A stretch of 64,000 nt of DNA, from contig NZ_JACBXQ010000002.1 of the NCBI RefSeq assembly GCF_015863205.1, forward strand, positions 1-64,000. The letters are read 5' to 3'. Under the pieces are notes generated by a model. That model was not told the DNA's origin, did no database searches, and saw nothing but the letters and a program-made list of their open reading frames with translations. A program made the position numbers and the translations under genes. Positions 1-6,607 of this stretch are shown here, piece after piece; position 1 is the stretch's first letter; every line of letters starts with the position of its first letter. Origin of the DNA: Facklamia lactis (GTDB lineage Bacteria > Bacillota > Bacilli > Lactobacillales > Aerococcaceae).

Positions 1-302
1 AATTATTTCATACAGATAGAGGTAAAGAATTCGACAACAAATTGATAGATGAAGTTTTAAAAACATTTAACATCAAACGTTCATTAAGCACAAAAGGCTG
101 TCCTTATGATAACGCTGTTGCAGAAGCGACGATGAAAGCAATCAAAACTGAATTTGTAAAACAAATGAGATTTGAAAGCTTGAACCAGCTAGAAACAGAA
201 TTATTTGATTATGTGAATGGGTACAACAATTTTAGACCACATTCTTCATTACATTATTTAACGCCTGTTGCGTATAAAAATTTACACATGAAAAGTGTCT
301 AA
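1..302 (+). CDS. IS3-family transposase OrfB, C-terminal part (DDE integrase core)
   Basis: The frame is open from base 3 to the stop at 300-302, so the gene enters from outside the window. The visible part is the second half of an rve-type integrase catalytic core. FHTDRGKEF holds the second catalytic Asp, GCPYDNAVAE holds the catalytic Glu, and the end NNFRPHSSLHYLTPVAY matches the usual YN..RPHssL..lTPv.y tail of IS150/IS3 transposases. A TTG at 42 is only an internal codon, because the HTDRG motif lies upstream of it. The visible part is intact; whether the full transposase is active cannot be judged. OrfB normally acts as an OrfAB fusion made by -1 frameshifting. Confidence 0.85.
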   Translation, partial: LFHTDRGKEFDNKLIDEVLKTFNIKRSLSTKGCPYDNAVAEATMKAIKTEFVKQMRFESLNQLETELFDYVNGYNNFRPHSSLHYLTPVAYKNLHMKSV

Positions 303-315
303 GAAACTGTTGACA
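1..315 (+). mobile_element. IS3-family insertion sequence, right end
   Basis: The window opens inside an insertion sequence. It contains the last 99 codons of an IS3-type transposase and then a terminal stretch ending ACTGTTGACA at about 315, which read from the other strand begins TGTCAACAGT. An outer TG...CA end is usual for IS3-family inverted repeats. The left end lies outside the window, so the repeat pairing and any target duplication cannot be checked here. The element end sits only 9 bases from the stop codon of the decayed degV gene but does not interrupt it. Confidence 0.75.
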
Positions 316-323
316 TTCCACTA

Positions 324-1160
324 TTATTTTTTTACATATGCAATTGCTATTCCTTTACAACCTAAATGTGAACCGATACTTGGACCAATTTGATATATTC
401 CAGTATTAGATATACTGCGTTGTATAAGAGTATTCTCTCTTAAAGTCTCTGCCAATTGGATATTTTGAGTATAACCAAAGTAAACTGGAAATTTTGGGTC
501 GAACTCATCTAATAAAAATTTATCAATGATGGTTTTGTTTGCAGAACCGAAACCTCTTGATTTTCCAACTTCAACTAATTTACCATTTTTTAATTCGATA
601 ATTGGTTTTATTTACAGTACTTCACCAATAGTCGCTAATGATTTGGGTATTCTACCACCCATTTTTAAAAATTTCAAAGTCCCTGCCACTCCATAAACAG
701 TAGCTCTCTCACAAACGCTTTGAACTTTTTCAATTATTTCTTCCGGATTATTGCTAATTTTATTTAATTCTACAGCATACTCTACGACTAATCTTAATGA
801 CAAAATAGCTTGTTTAGTATCTATTACATAGATATGCTCCTTTCAGCTAGACATATTACGAGCAACCATTGCACTTTCATATGTTCCGCTTAAGCCATGT
901 GAAAGCGTTAAAACTAACACGTCTTCTCCTATCGATTCTGCTTTATCATAAAATTTCAAATAATTTTCTGGTGAAGGTCTGCTAGTAACTGGTAAATTAT
1001 TTGTTGTTTCCAGCTTTGAATAAAAATAGTCTATCTGTGACGGTGTTTCCTGAATAAAATTTTCCCCATTCATAGTTATAACTAAAGGAACGATTTCAAT
1101 ATCTAATCCTTTTGCTTCCTCTATATCAATACCTGAAGATGAGTCTGTAATTATTACCAT
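324..1160 (-). pseudogene. degV: DegV-family fatty-acid-binding protein, two in-frame stops
   Basis: Reading on the minus strand from ATG at 1160 (preceded by AAAGGAGC) gives a full-length DegV protein of about 278 codons ending at 324. It is broken by TGA at 843-845 and TAA at 612-614. The frame does not change across either stop: ARNMSS-stop-KEHIYVIDTKQA and ATIGEVL-stop-IKPIIELKNGK both continue the family sequence. Other family marks are MVIITDSSSGID at the N-terminus, the TSRPSPE segment and the C-terminal IGPSIGSHLGCKGIAIAY. DegV proteins bind a fatty acid and present it to the FakA kinase. The clean frame suggests recent loss of function. An upstream in-frame start at 1187 lacks a ribosome site. 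Confidence 0.88.
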
Positions 1161-1493
1161 GTTAAAAGCTCCTTTGAATATATACATATATAGTATTTTA
1201 TTAAAGCCATTTTAAATATATTTGAAGAAGTCTTCAAGTCCGTATTATCTTTTCATAAAATGTCTTTTAATGTTTCCTAATTAGTATTTTAACTTTAACA
1301 TAAAATCTAACATCAAAAATAGTCAATCTTTAAAGAAAATGTAAACACCATGTATTATAAAGAATAGTATAAAAATGATTACCAAAAAGTTCATAATTAA
1401 TTCATACACCTAAATACAAAAATTCACTTCTATTTGTTACCCTTTTTGTACTGTATCGAGAAAACAAAATATTAATTTAAAGGATGATGTAAA
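1161..1493. other. AT-rich intergenic region between divergent degV remnant and secreted protein gene
   Basis: About 330 bases with no credible reading frame. It must hold the promoters of the two divergent genes, but no well-spaced -35/-10 pair stood out on either strand. A small inverted repeat, TTGAAGA-AG-TCTTCAA, lies at 1222-1237. It may be an operator or chance. Confidence 0.5.
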
Positions 1494-2300
1494 GTGTTCA
1501 ATTCGAAAAAAACAAAAGTAAATAGTTTCAAGATAGCCTCAACATGCACCATGCTTTTGCTAAGTCCAATAGCTTTAGGAATAACTAACCTAGAAATATA
1601 TGCCGAAGAGAGTCAACCCGTTTATATCCAAACAATACATAAACAGATAACAATTAATGCGGTTGCCCAAGATGATACTTCTGTATCTGGTACAGCTGGC
1701 CAAGAATCAACTGTAACCGTTCAATTTTCCGATTCAAACAAAGAGACAGTAGACGCCGATTCAGATGGAAATTGGTCGGTAAATGTGCCCCAGGGATCTA
1801 GATTAAAAAATGGTGATATTGTAAAAGCAACGACTGGTGATAAGAAAGGAAACATCTTTTATGAAGAAGTTATTGTTGGAGCTGACTCTAATGCCCAAGC
1901 AGAATTAAAAAACAACAAGGGGTCCATTAAAAATAATGAAGCTAAAGAAATAGCGACTAGCACTTCAGAAACAAGTGCAGTAAAGGATTCGGAAATTTCA
2001 AAGGAATCTAAAGCGCAAATAAACTTTGTCAAAGTAAATACAGTCTTTGAAAAGAATCAGACAATTAACGGTACCTCTACCCCAAACGCTACTGTTTTAG
2101 TTTTTTTTGATAAAACTTGCGATAAAGAAGTTGTCACTGCAAATGATAAAGGTGAATGGACAATCAATGTTCCTAGTACAATTCAATTAGCAAAAGGTGA
2201 CCTATTAAATGTAACTTCTAATTCAGCAACAAATGAGCAAGCTTTTCAACAAGTTAAAGTTCAAGTAGCAAATCCTACCAATCATATCAATGAAAAATAA
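1494..2300 (+). CDS. Secreted protein with two bacterial Ig-like (Big) domains
   Basis: 268 residues, GTG start at 1494 with AAAGGA nine bases upstream; the ATG at 1485 is followed at once by a stop codon. Residues 1-38 look like an export signal: a lysine-rich start, a hydrophobic stretch (CTMLLLSPIALGI) and a possible cleavage site after YAEES. Two repeats of a Big_6-like domain follow, about residues 60-125 and 175-258. Each has the pattern vsGTa....tV.v.F.......v.AdsdGnWsvnVP....L..GD, joined by a charged, Ser/Thr-rich linker. There is no LPXTG motif, no C-terminal membrane anchor and no other wall-binding domain, so how it stays on the cell, if it does, is unknown. Such domains usually form stalks of adhesins. 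No enzyme domain is seen. Confidence 0.7.
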   Translation: MFNSKKTKVNSFKIASTCTMLLLSPIALGITNLEIYAEESQPVYIQTIHKQITINAVAQDDTSVSGTAGQESTVTVQFSDSNKETVDADSDGNWSVNVPQGSRLKNGDIVKATTGDKKGNIFYEEVIVGADSNAQAELKNNKGSIKNNEAKEIATSTSETSAVKDSEISKESKAQINFVKVNTVFEKNQTINGTSTPNATVLVFFDKTCDKEVVTANDKGEWTINVPSTIQLAKGDLLNVTSNSATNEQAFQQVKVQVANPTNHINEK

Positions 2301-2355
2301 TAACTAAGGCAAACTATTTTTATTTAACATAATGATTCAAAGGAAAATAAGCAAC

Positions 2356-2388
2356 AAGCCACCACAATTAAGTGATGGCTTATTTTTA
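2356..2388 (+). terminator. Rho-independent terminator after the Ig-like protein gene
   Basis: A ten-base stem AAGCCACCAC / GTGATGGCTT (one mismatch) with a short AATTAA loop is followed by TATTTTTATG. It lies 55 bases after the stop codon. It also faces the end of the tape-measure remnant on the other strand. Confidence 0.75.
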
Positions 2389-2401
2389 TGCCTACGAAAA
2401 T

Positions 2402-3300
2402 TTAAATAGTAAGCCCCCTCTCAGTCCAATCAACGGTAGATGACGTCCATTGATCGCTATAATTTTTAATTGACTCAAAAATCACTTGTCCATTCGGCAA
2501 CATAACAACAACTGGTCTCTCATTACTTGCAATCAATCGTTTTAACAAAGCTTCAATATTTGCCATGTTTCCAAACCCTGTAGCGTTAGCAATTCCTCGA
2601 CCTATTCCGCCAAGCGTTTCAGCATTAAGTGGCAGTACTGCTTCTTTTCTAGCCTCACCGCCAGCCATGAGATTATTCCCATTAGCTCCAAATACGGTAG
2701 GTTGTGTTAAAATACCACCTTTTGCAAACCATGAAAGCCCAAATTTAGGAACGCTAGGAGGACTCAAACTAAAGCTACCAGATATGCTTATATGCGATAA
2801 TTTAAGATGTGGTAATTTCCACGAAAATTTCATGATTGACTTAATTTTATTGATTGCATTTTGAACAGCCTCTTTAACTGCATTGATTTTATTTGTAATC
2901 CCTTGTTTTATAGCATCAAATTTAGCATGAGCTGCTGCTTTGATTTGCATCAAATTTAGCTGTCATTGAAGAAGCTAATTCTGACGTTTTCGCTTTTACG
3001 TTAGCCCAACCTTGCTGAATACTATTAACCAAAGCATTAAATACTAGAGTAGCTGCTACACAGAAAAAAATTCCAAGCTCCTGAAAAATATTTAACAATT
3101 GAATCCCAATTAAGAAATGCTGCAATAATTATACCAACTAAAGCAGTTACCCCAGCCACAACTAATCCAACTGGCGTTAGCAAAAACGAAATAGCCATAG
3201 CTAGACCACCTAAAATCATCAGTAATGGGCCTATTGCAGCCACAATCATGCCAATAATGACAATTAAATTTTTAGTTCCACTATCCATTTCACCAAATTT
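2402..3300 (-). pseudogene. Phage tail tape-measure protein, frameshifted C-terminal remnant
   Basis: Three minus-strand frames carry consecutive parts of one tape-measure protein. From 3300 the first part reads KFGEMDSGTKNLIVIIG then AAIGPLLMILGGLA, with hydrophobic helices typical of these proteins. The frame shifts near 3060 (VFNALVNSIQQGWANVK) and again near 2948 (KAAAHAKFDAIKQGITNKINAVK). The last 180 residues contain WFAKGGILTQPTVFGANG and the GEARKEAVLPLNAET segment, the usual C-terminal region of TP901/PBSX-type tape-measure proteins. The N-terminal coiled-coil bulk is missing. Two frameshifts and the missing start mean no functional product. Confidence 0.82.
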
Positions 3301-3442
3301 TGAAATCGATACACCTATTCAAATTGTTCAAGAACGTTTAGGCCACACAGACATCAAAACGACTATGAATATTTATGCTCATGTAACTGATAAAAAGCGT
3401 GATGAATATGCTGATAAGTTCGCTGAATACATGGCATTTTAA
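3297..3442 (+). pseudogene. Tyrosine-type phage integrase, last about 48 codons
   Basis: The plus-strand frame ending at 3442 encodes TPIQIVQERLGHTDIKTTMN followed by IYAHVTDKKRDEYADKFAEYMAF. This is the C-terminus of a phage integrase, with the RLGH box and the nucleophilic Tyr in IYAHVT. Everything upstream of about position 3297 is unrelated: it is the antisense of the tape-measure remnant. The gene is therefore a 3' fragment left by a deletion. Its position just before the rplS terminator suggests the prophage attachment site was here. Two close copies of ACGTATTCAA follow the stop (about 3447-3467). Confidence 0.82.
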
Positions 3443-3481
3443 ATTAACGTATTCAAAACGTATTCAATATACTTTCAGACA

Positions 3482-3528
3482 ACAAAAAAAGCACCAATAT
3501 TGGCTATATAAAGCCTTTCTTGATGCTT
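3482..3528 (-). terminator. Rho-independent terminator of the rplS transcript
   Basis: On the minus strand AAGCATCAA pairs with TTGGTGCTT (one G-U), enclosing an inner GGCTTTATATAGCC hairpin, and the stem runs into a seven-base T tract. It begins 14 bases after the rplS stop. Confidence 0.8.
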
Positions 3529-3541
3529 AATTTCAGTCTGA

Positions 3542-3889
3542 TTATCTTCCGCGTTCTTTAATACGGGCAGCTTTTCCAGATAATGCACGAATATAATATA
3601 ATTTCGCACGACGAACTTTACCTTTACGAACAACTTCCAATTTAGCAACACGTGGTGAATGTACTGGGAAAGTACGTTCTACACCCACACCATTTGAAAT
3701 TTTTCGAACAGTGTAAGTTTCGCTAATACCTGCTCCACGACGCTTAATGACTAAACCTTCGAAGATTTGTACACGTTCACGATCACCTTCAACGATTAAA
3801 GCGTGAACTCTTACAGTGTCTCCAGGACGAAAGTCTGGAATATCATTACGTAATTGAGCTGCAGTAATTTTATCGATTATTTGGCTCAT
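3542..3889 (-). CDS. rplS: 50S ribosomal protein L19
   Basis: 115 residues. L19 sits at the 30S/50S interface and joins intersubunit bridges. The match is clear over the whole length: [20 protein letters not shown], the [20 protein letters not shown] segment and the basic end [19 protein letters not shown]. The start chosen is ATG at 3889 ([13 protein letters not shown]), eight bases after AAGGAG; an upstream in-frame codon at 3910 would add seven residues unlike the family. It has its own promoter and a structured leader (3890-3979) and is followed by a strong terminator, so it can be made as a single-gene transcript. Confidence 0.97.
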   Translation of the reverse strand: MSQIIDKITAAQLRNDIPDFRPGDTVRVHALIVEGDRERVQIFEGLVIKRRGAGISETYTVRKISNGVGVERTFPVHSPRVAKLEVVRKGKVRRAKLYYIRALSGKAARIKERGR

Positions 3890-3979
3890 TCTTTTTTCTC
3901 CTTCCAACAAACATTCTTAAATAGCTAATCTCTATTTAGCGGAATATCGTTTATTTAAGGTCTCATGACCACTTTTAAT
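3890..3979 (-). promoter_or_regulatory. Structured 5' leader of rplS, possible ribosomal-protein leader
   Basis: The roughly 90-base untranslated leader contains two hairpins: GGTC-ATGA-GACC at 3959-3970 and AAATAG-N7-CTATTT at 3919-3937, the latter shortly before the AAGGAG site. Leaders of this kind regulate ribosomal protein genes in Firmicutes, and an L19 leader family is known. I infer the function from position and structure only. Confidence 0.45.
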
Positions 3980-4007
3980 ATTATACTAGAAATTTAAAAC
4001 TTGTAAA
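3980..4007 (-). promoter_or_regulatory. Promoter of rplS
   Basis: The minus strand reads TTTACA, 16 bases, TATAAT: -35 at 4002-4007 and -10 at 3980-3985. It lies between the phosphatase-like gene and the rplS leader. Confidence 0.65.
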
Positions 4008-4020
4008 GGGCTTTTCAAGT

Positions 4021-4545
4021 TTAATAGAAGAATTCTACAATATGATCATTTAATCCATTAGATGAGTCATTGTTTAAAAAATTAAGAATTTCTTTAATAA
4101 CTCTCTCATCTAATACCATCACAATCACACTATGCTCTCGGATTACTTTTTCTTGAATCGACCACATTGCCTTATGAATTCTTTCTAAAAAATTCAAATG
4201 ATATTCTCCACCTGGAATATGTTGAATAATTGATTCTTTTGAAAACTCCAAAAAATCGTCTACCTTTTTCCCTTCCCAAAAGCCAAAATGGCGATCATTA
4301 AATCGACTATCTCTAAACCATTCTACTTCTTGCCAACCATTTCTATTAATTAATATTTCTGCCGTCTCTCTACTTCTTCTTTGCATAGAAGTCACTATAA
4401 AAGTAGGTTGATAAGGTTCCAATCGGTTTGAATACTGAAATACAAGTTCTTTCCCCTTCTCTGATAAAGGCAGATCGTAAGAACCTTGAATTTGATGATT
4501 TTCATTTAAAAGAGTTAAACCACTTTTAACAAATACAAATTGCAT
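4021..4545 (-). CDS. Histidine-phosphatase (phosphoglycerate-mutase-like) fold protein lacking catalytic residues
   Basis: 174 residues, directly downstream of trmD (13-base gap). The fold signature is recognisable: a first strand with QFVFVKSGLTLLNE, then LPLSEKGKELV, then TSMQRRSRETAEILINRNGW and FGFWEGKKVDDF. In active family members the first strand carries RHG, whose His is phosphorylated; here it reads KSG. The second catalytic His, normally in a vsHg turn near the C-terminus, is absent (VIVMVLDERVIKEIL), and the usual acidic residue before the dFG.wEG segment is FND. The gene is intact and well placed in the operon, so it may be a non-catalytic homologue with a binding role. It could also be a gene on the way to loss. 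Substrate unknown. Confidence 0.72.
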   Translation of the reverse strand: MQFVFVKSGLTLLNENHQIQGSYDLPLSEKGKELVFQYSNRLEPYQPTFIVTSMQRRSRETAEILINRNGWQEVEWFRDSRFNDRHFGFWEGKKVDDFLEFSKESIIQHIPGGEYHLNFLERIHKAMWSIQEKVIREHSVIVMVLDERVIKEILNFLNNDSSNGLNDHIVEFFY

Positions 4546-4558
4546 ACTGCTATCTTTC

Positions 4559-5284
4559 CTATTCTTGATCTAACTGAAATTCTTTAAGCCACTCTTTTTC
4601 TTGGTCATTAAGTTTTTCAAAATCAATTAAATCAGGTCGATATTTATAAGTACGGCGTAAACTTTCACGATGTTGCCACCGTTCAATATTAGCATGATGA
4701 CCACTTAGTAAAACTTCTGGTACAGACATACCTCTAAACTCTGATGGCCGAGTATATTGAGGATACTCTAATAATTTATCTTGAAATGATTCATGGACAA
4801 TCGAAGCTGAATTCCCAACCACATCCGGAATTAACCTAACAGTTGCATCAACCATTACCATTGTTGGAAGCTCTCCATTCGTCAAGATAAAGTCTCCTAA
4901 AGAAACTTGTTCTGTCACAAACGATCGAATTCTCTCATCAAAGCCTTCATAATGACCACAAATAAAAACTAAATGGTCCTCCGTAGCCCAGCTTTCGGCT
5001 TTTTCTTGAGTAAATGGTGTGCCGATCGGATCAAGCAGAATAATTCTCGCATGATCAGAGAGTTTAAGGGATTCTAAACAATTAATAATGGGCTCTGGAC
5101 GCAGTAACATTCCAGCACCACCACCATAAGGATAATCGTCCACATGCCCATGTTTATTAACAGAAAATTGACGGAAGTCATGGGTTTGAAAATCCAGCAA
5201 ACCTTTTTCTTGTGCTTGACGCATTAAAGAGTGATTCATGGGAGCAAACATTTCAGGAAATAGTGTTAATACATCAACCTTCAT
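4559..5284 (-). CDS. trmD: tRNA (guanine-N1-)-methyltransferase TrmD
   Basis: 241 residues. TrmD methylates G37 next to the anticodon using S-adenosylmethionine and prevents +1 frameshifting. It is a SPOUT enzyme with a trefoil knot, visible as FICGHYEGFDERI and SLGDFILTNGELPTMVMVDA. The C-terminal half has LLEYPQYTRPSEFRGMSVP and EVLLSGHHANIERW. Two family positions are unusual: the normal GGELP is NGELP, and the Asp of the D-S-F motif (Asp169 in E. coli, proposed general base) is Glu, in VHESFQDK. Its start overlaps the end of rimM by 11 bases, so the two are translationally coupled, the usual arrangement. Confidence 0.96.
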   Translation of the reverse strand: MKVDVLTLFPEMFAPMNHSLMRQAQEKGLLDFQTHDFRQFSVNKHGHVDDYPYGGGAGMLLRPEPIINCLESLKLSDHARIILLDPIGTPFTQEKAESWATEDHLVFICGHYEGFDERIRSFVTEQVSLGDFILTNGELPTMVMVDATVRLIPDVVGNSASIVHESFQDKLLEYPQYTRPSEFRGMSVPEVLLSGHHANIERWQHRESLRRTYKYRPDLIDFEKLNDQEKEWLKEFQLDQE

Positions 5285-5798
5285 CTATTAATCCCTCCAT
5301 CAGCTCTACCCAAACTTGACCTTTCTCAAGATCAACTTTTTTGACAACATCTCCTATAAAAGGTAATAAAATATCTTTACGCTTAGAGTTTATTGGCTGT
5401 ACCACCCAAACATCATTGGAACCTAGCACTAGAATTTCCTTAATCGTTCCTAAGCGTTTTCCATCAAGAGTCAAAACATCTAATCCGATTATTTGATGAT
5501 GGTAATAGGCATCTTCTTCAAGTTCATGTTGATCTTCTGCAGAAATCGCTAAAGACATTCCCTTAAATTGTTCTACTTGATTTATATCATATAAATCTTT
5601 GAACTGAATTAAATAGGCACCTTTATGCTGTTGCAGAGACTCCACAATTACCTTTCGAACCATTTGATTGTCGTGTAAAATATAAAGCTGATTTCCTATC
5701 TTAAATCTATCTTCTATAAAATCTGTATCGATTAATATTTTCATTTGCCCACGAATACCAAATGTATTAACAATTCTTGCTACTCGAAAAAACTCCAT
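5274..5798 (-). CDS. rimM: 16S rRNA processing protein RimM
   Basis: 174 residues, normal length. RimM helps the 30S subunit mature and binds protein S19 near the head. The N-terminal RimM domain starts EFFRVARIVNTFGIRGQMK, and the C-terminal PRC-barrel domain includes YYHHQIIGLDVLTLDGKRLG and SNDVWVVQP then DILLPFIGDVVKKVD. The gene begins 106 bases after the terminator that ends the rpsP-khpA unit and overlaps trmD by 11 bases. No strong promoter was picked in that gap, so it may also receive read-through. Confidence 0.95.
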   Translation of the reverse strand: MEFFRVARIVNTFGIRGQMKILIDTDFIEDRFKIGNQLYILHDNQMVRKVIVESLQQHKGAYLIQFKDLYDINQVEQFKGMSLAISAEDQHELEEDAYYHHQIIGLDVLTLDGKRLGTIKEILVLGSNDVWVVQPINSKRKDILLPFIGDVVKKVDLEKGQVWVELMEGLIDEG

Positions 5799-5892
5799 TT
5801 AATTTCTCCTTTATTTAAAATCCCTAATTAGTATATCAAATAATCTCTCGAAAGGGAGTCAAATGATTCTTATCAGGCTCTGGATTAAATGA

Positions 5893-5926
5893 AAATAATA
5901 AAAGGTAGCGTCCATGACACTACCTT
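5893..5926 (-). terminator. Terminator after khpA
   Basis: The minus strand forms AAGGTAGTGTC-ATG-GACGCTACCTT (one G-U pair) followed by TTATTATTTT. It starts a few bases after the khpA stop and separates khpA from rimM. Confidence 0.75.
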
Positions 5927-5931
5927 CAGAA

Positions 5932-6207
5932 CTATTCTACTGTTGATTCATCTTCTTGATCCAAATCATCTGCAATGACGATTCTTGAACGCTTTTGATC
6001 TCTCATTCGAACACTATAAACAATGGTACGAATAGCACGTATCACGCGCCCTTTCTTACCAATAATTCGTCCGATATCATCTGGGTGTAAAATTAAATGA
6101 TATTCCATAAACTCTTCCGAATCATGAACTTCGATCTTAAATTCTTCAGGATGATCAATCAGAGGTTCTACGATCGTTCGAACTAAACTTTGAATTTGTT
6201 CTACCAT
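5932..6207 (-). CDS. khpA: KH-domain RNA-binding protein KhpA (YlqC)
   Basis: 91 residues. A single type II KH domain fills the protein, with the RNA-contacting loop GRIIGKKGRVIRAI (GXXG = GKKG) near residues 46-60 and a charged tail. In streptococci and bacilli KhpA partners with KhpB/Jag, binds many RNAs and influences cell size and division. It follows rpsP at a 38-base distance in the same transcription unit, the usual neighbourhood. Confidence 0.92.
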   Translation of the reverse strand: MVEQIQSLVRTIVEPLIDHPEEFKIEVHDSEEFMEYHLILHPDDIGRIIGKKGRVIRAIRTIVYSVRMRDQKRSRIVIADDLDQEDESTVE

Positions 6208-6245
6208 TAGAGCACATCCTTTATCTATTGACGATATTGACCTGC

Positions 6246-6518
6246 TTATTTAGACTGTTTAGATTCATGAAATTTTTGCATAATCCCTTGAGTCGAGAAC
6301 AAGTTACGAACTGTATCCGATGGTTGTGCACCATTTGCTAACCATTGTAAAGCTTTCTCTTCTTCAATAATTAATTCCGCTGGCTCTGATACAGGATTAT
6401 AAGTACCAATTTTCTCGATAATGCGTCCATCACGTGGTGAACGTGAGTCTGCAACTACGATACGGTAAAAAGGACGCTTTTTAGCCCCTGAACGTTTTAA
6501 ACGAATTTTAACTGCCAT
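6246..6518 (-). CDS. rpsP: 30S ribosomal protein S16
   Basis: 90 residues, full length. The start [20 protein letters not shown] and [18 protein letters not shown] are diagnostic for S16, which binds 16S rRNA early in 30S assembly. The start ATG at 6518 follows GGAGGTG. The gene has its own promoter (6556-6584) although ffh lies just upstream, and it is co-transcribed with khpA. Confidence 0.97.
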   Translation of the reverse strand: MAVKIRLKRSGAKKRPFYRIVVADSRSPRDGRIIEKIGTYNPVSEPAELIIEEEKALQWLANGAQPSDTVRNLFSTQGIMQKFHESKQSK

Positions 6519-6555
6519 AATAATTTCACCTCCATAACTAATATCACAATTATGT

Positions 6556-6584
6556 ATAATATCAGAAATTCAGATCTGTGTAAA
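6556..6584 (-). promoter_or_regulatory. Promoter of rpsP-khpA
   Basis: Minus strand: TTTACA at 6579-6584, a 17-base spacer, TATTAT at 6556-6561. The start codon of rpsP lies about 40 bases downstream of the -10. Confidence 0.6.
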
Positions 6585-6607
6585 GTCTTTTTGCTTTACA
6601 GTTAAAA

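Noticed and set aside
1222-1237. TTGAAGA-AG-TCTTCAA inverted repeat in the degV upstream region
   Set aside because: The arms are seven bases, there is no evident promoter overlap, and it is likely by chance in an AT-rich stretch.
2565-2864. A 99-codon plus-strand open frame
   Set aside because: It lies antisense to the tape-measure remnant, has no ribosome site and no family resemblance. It is a shadow frame.
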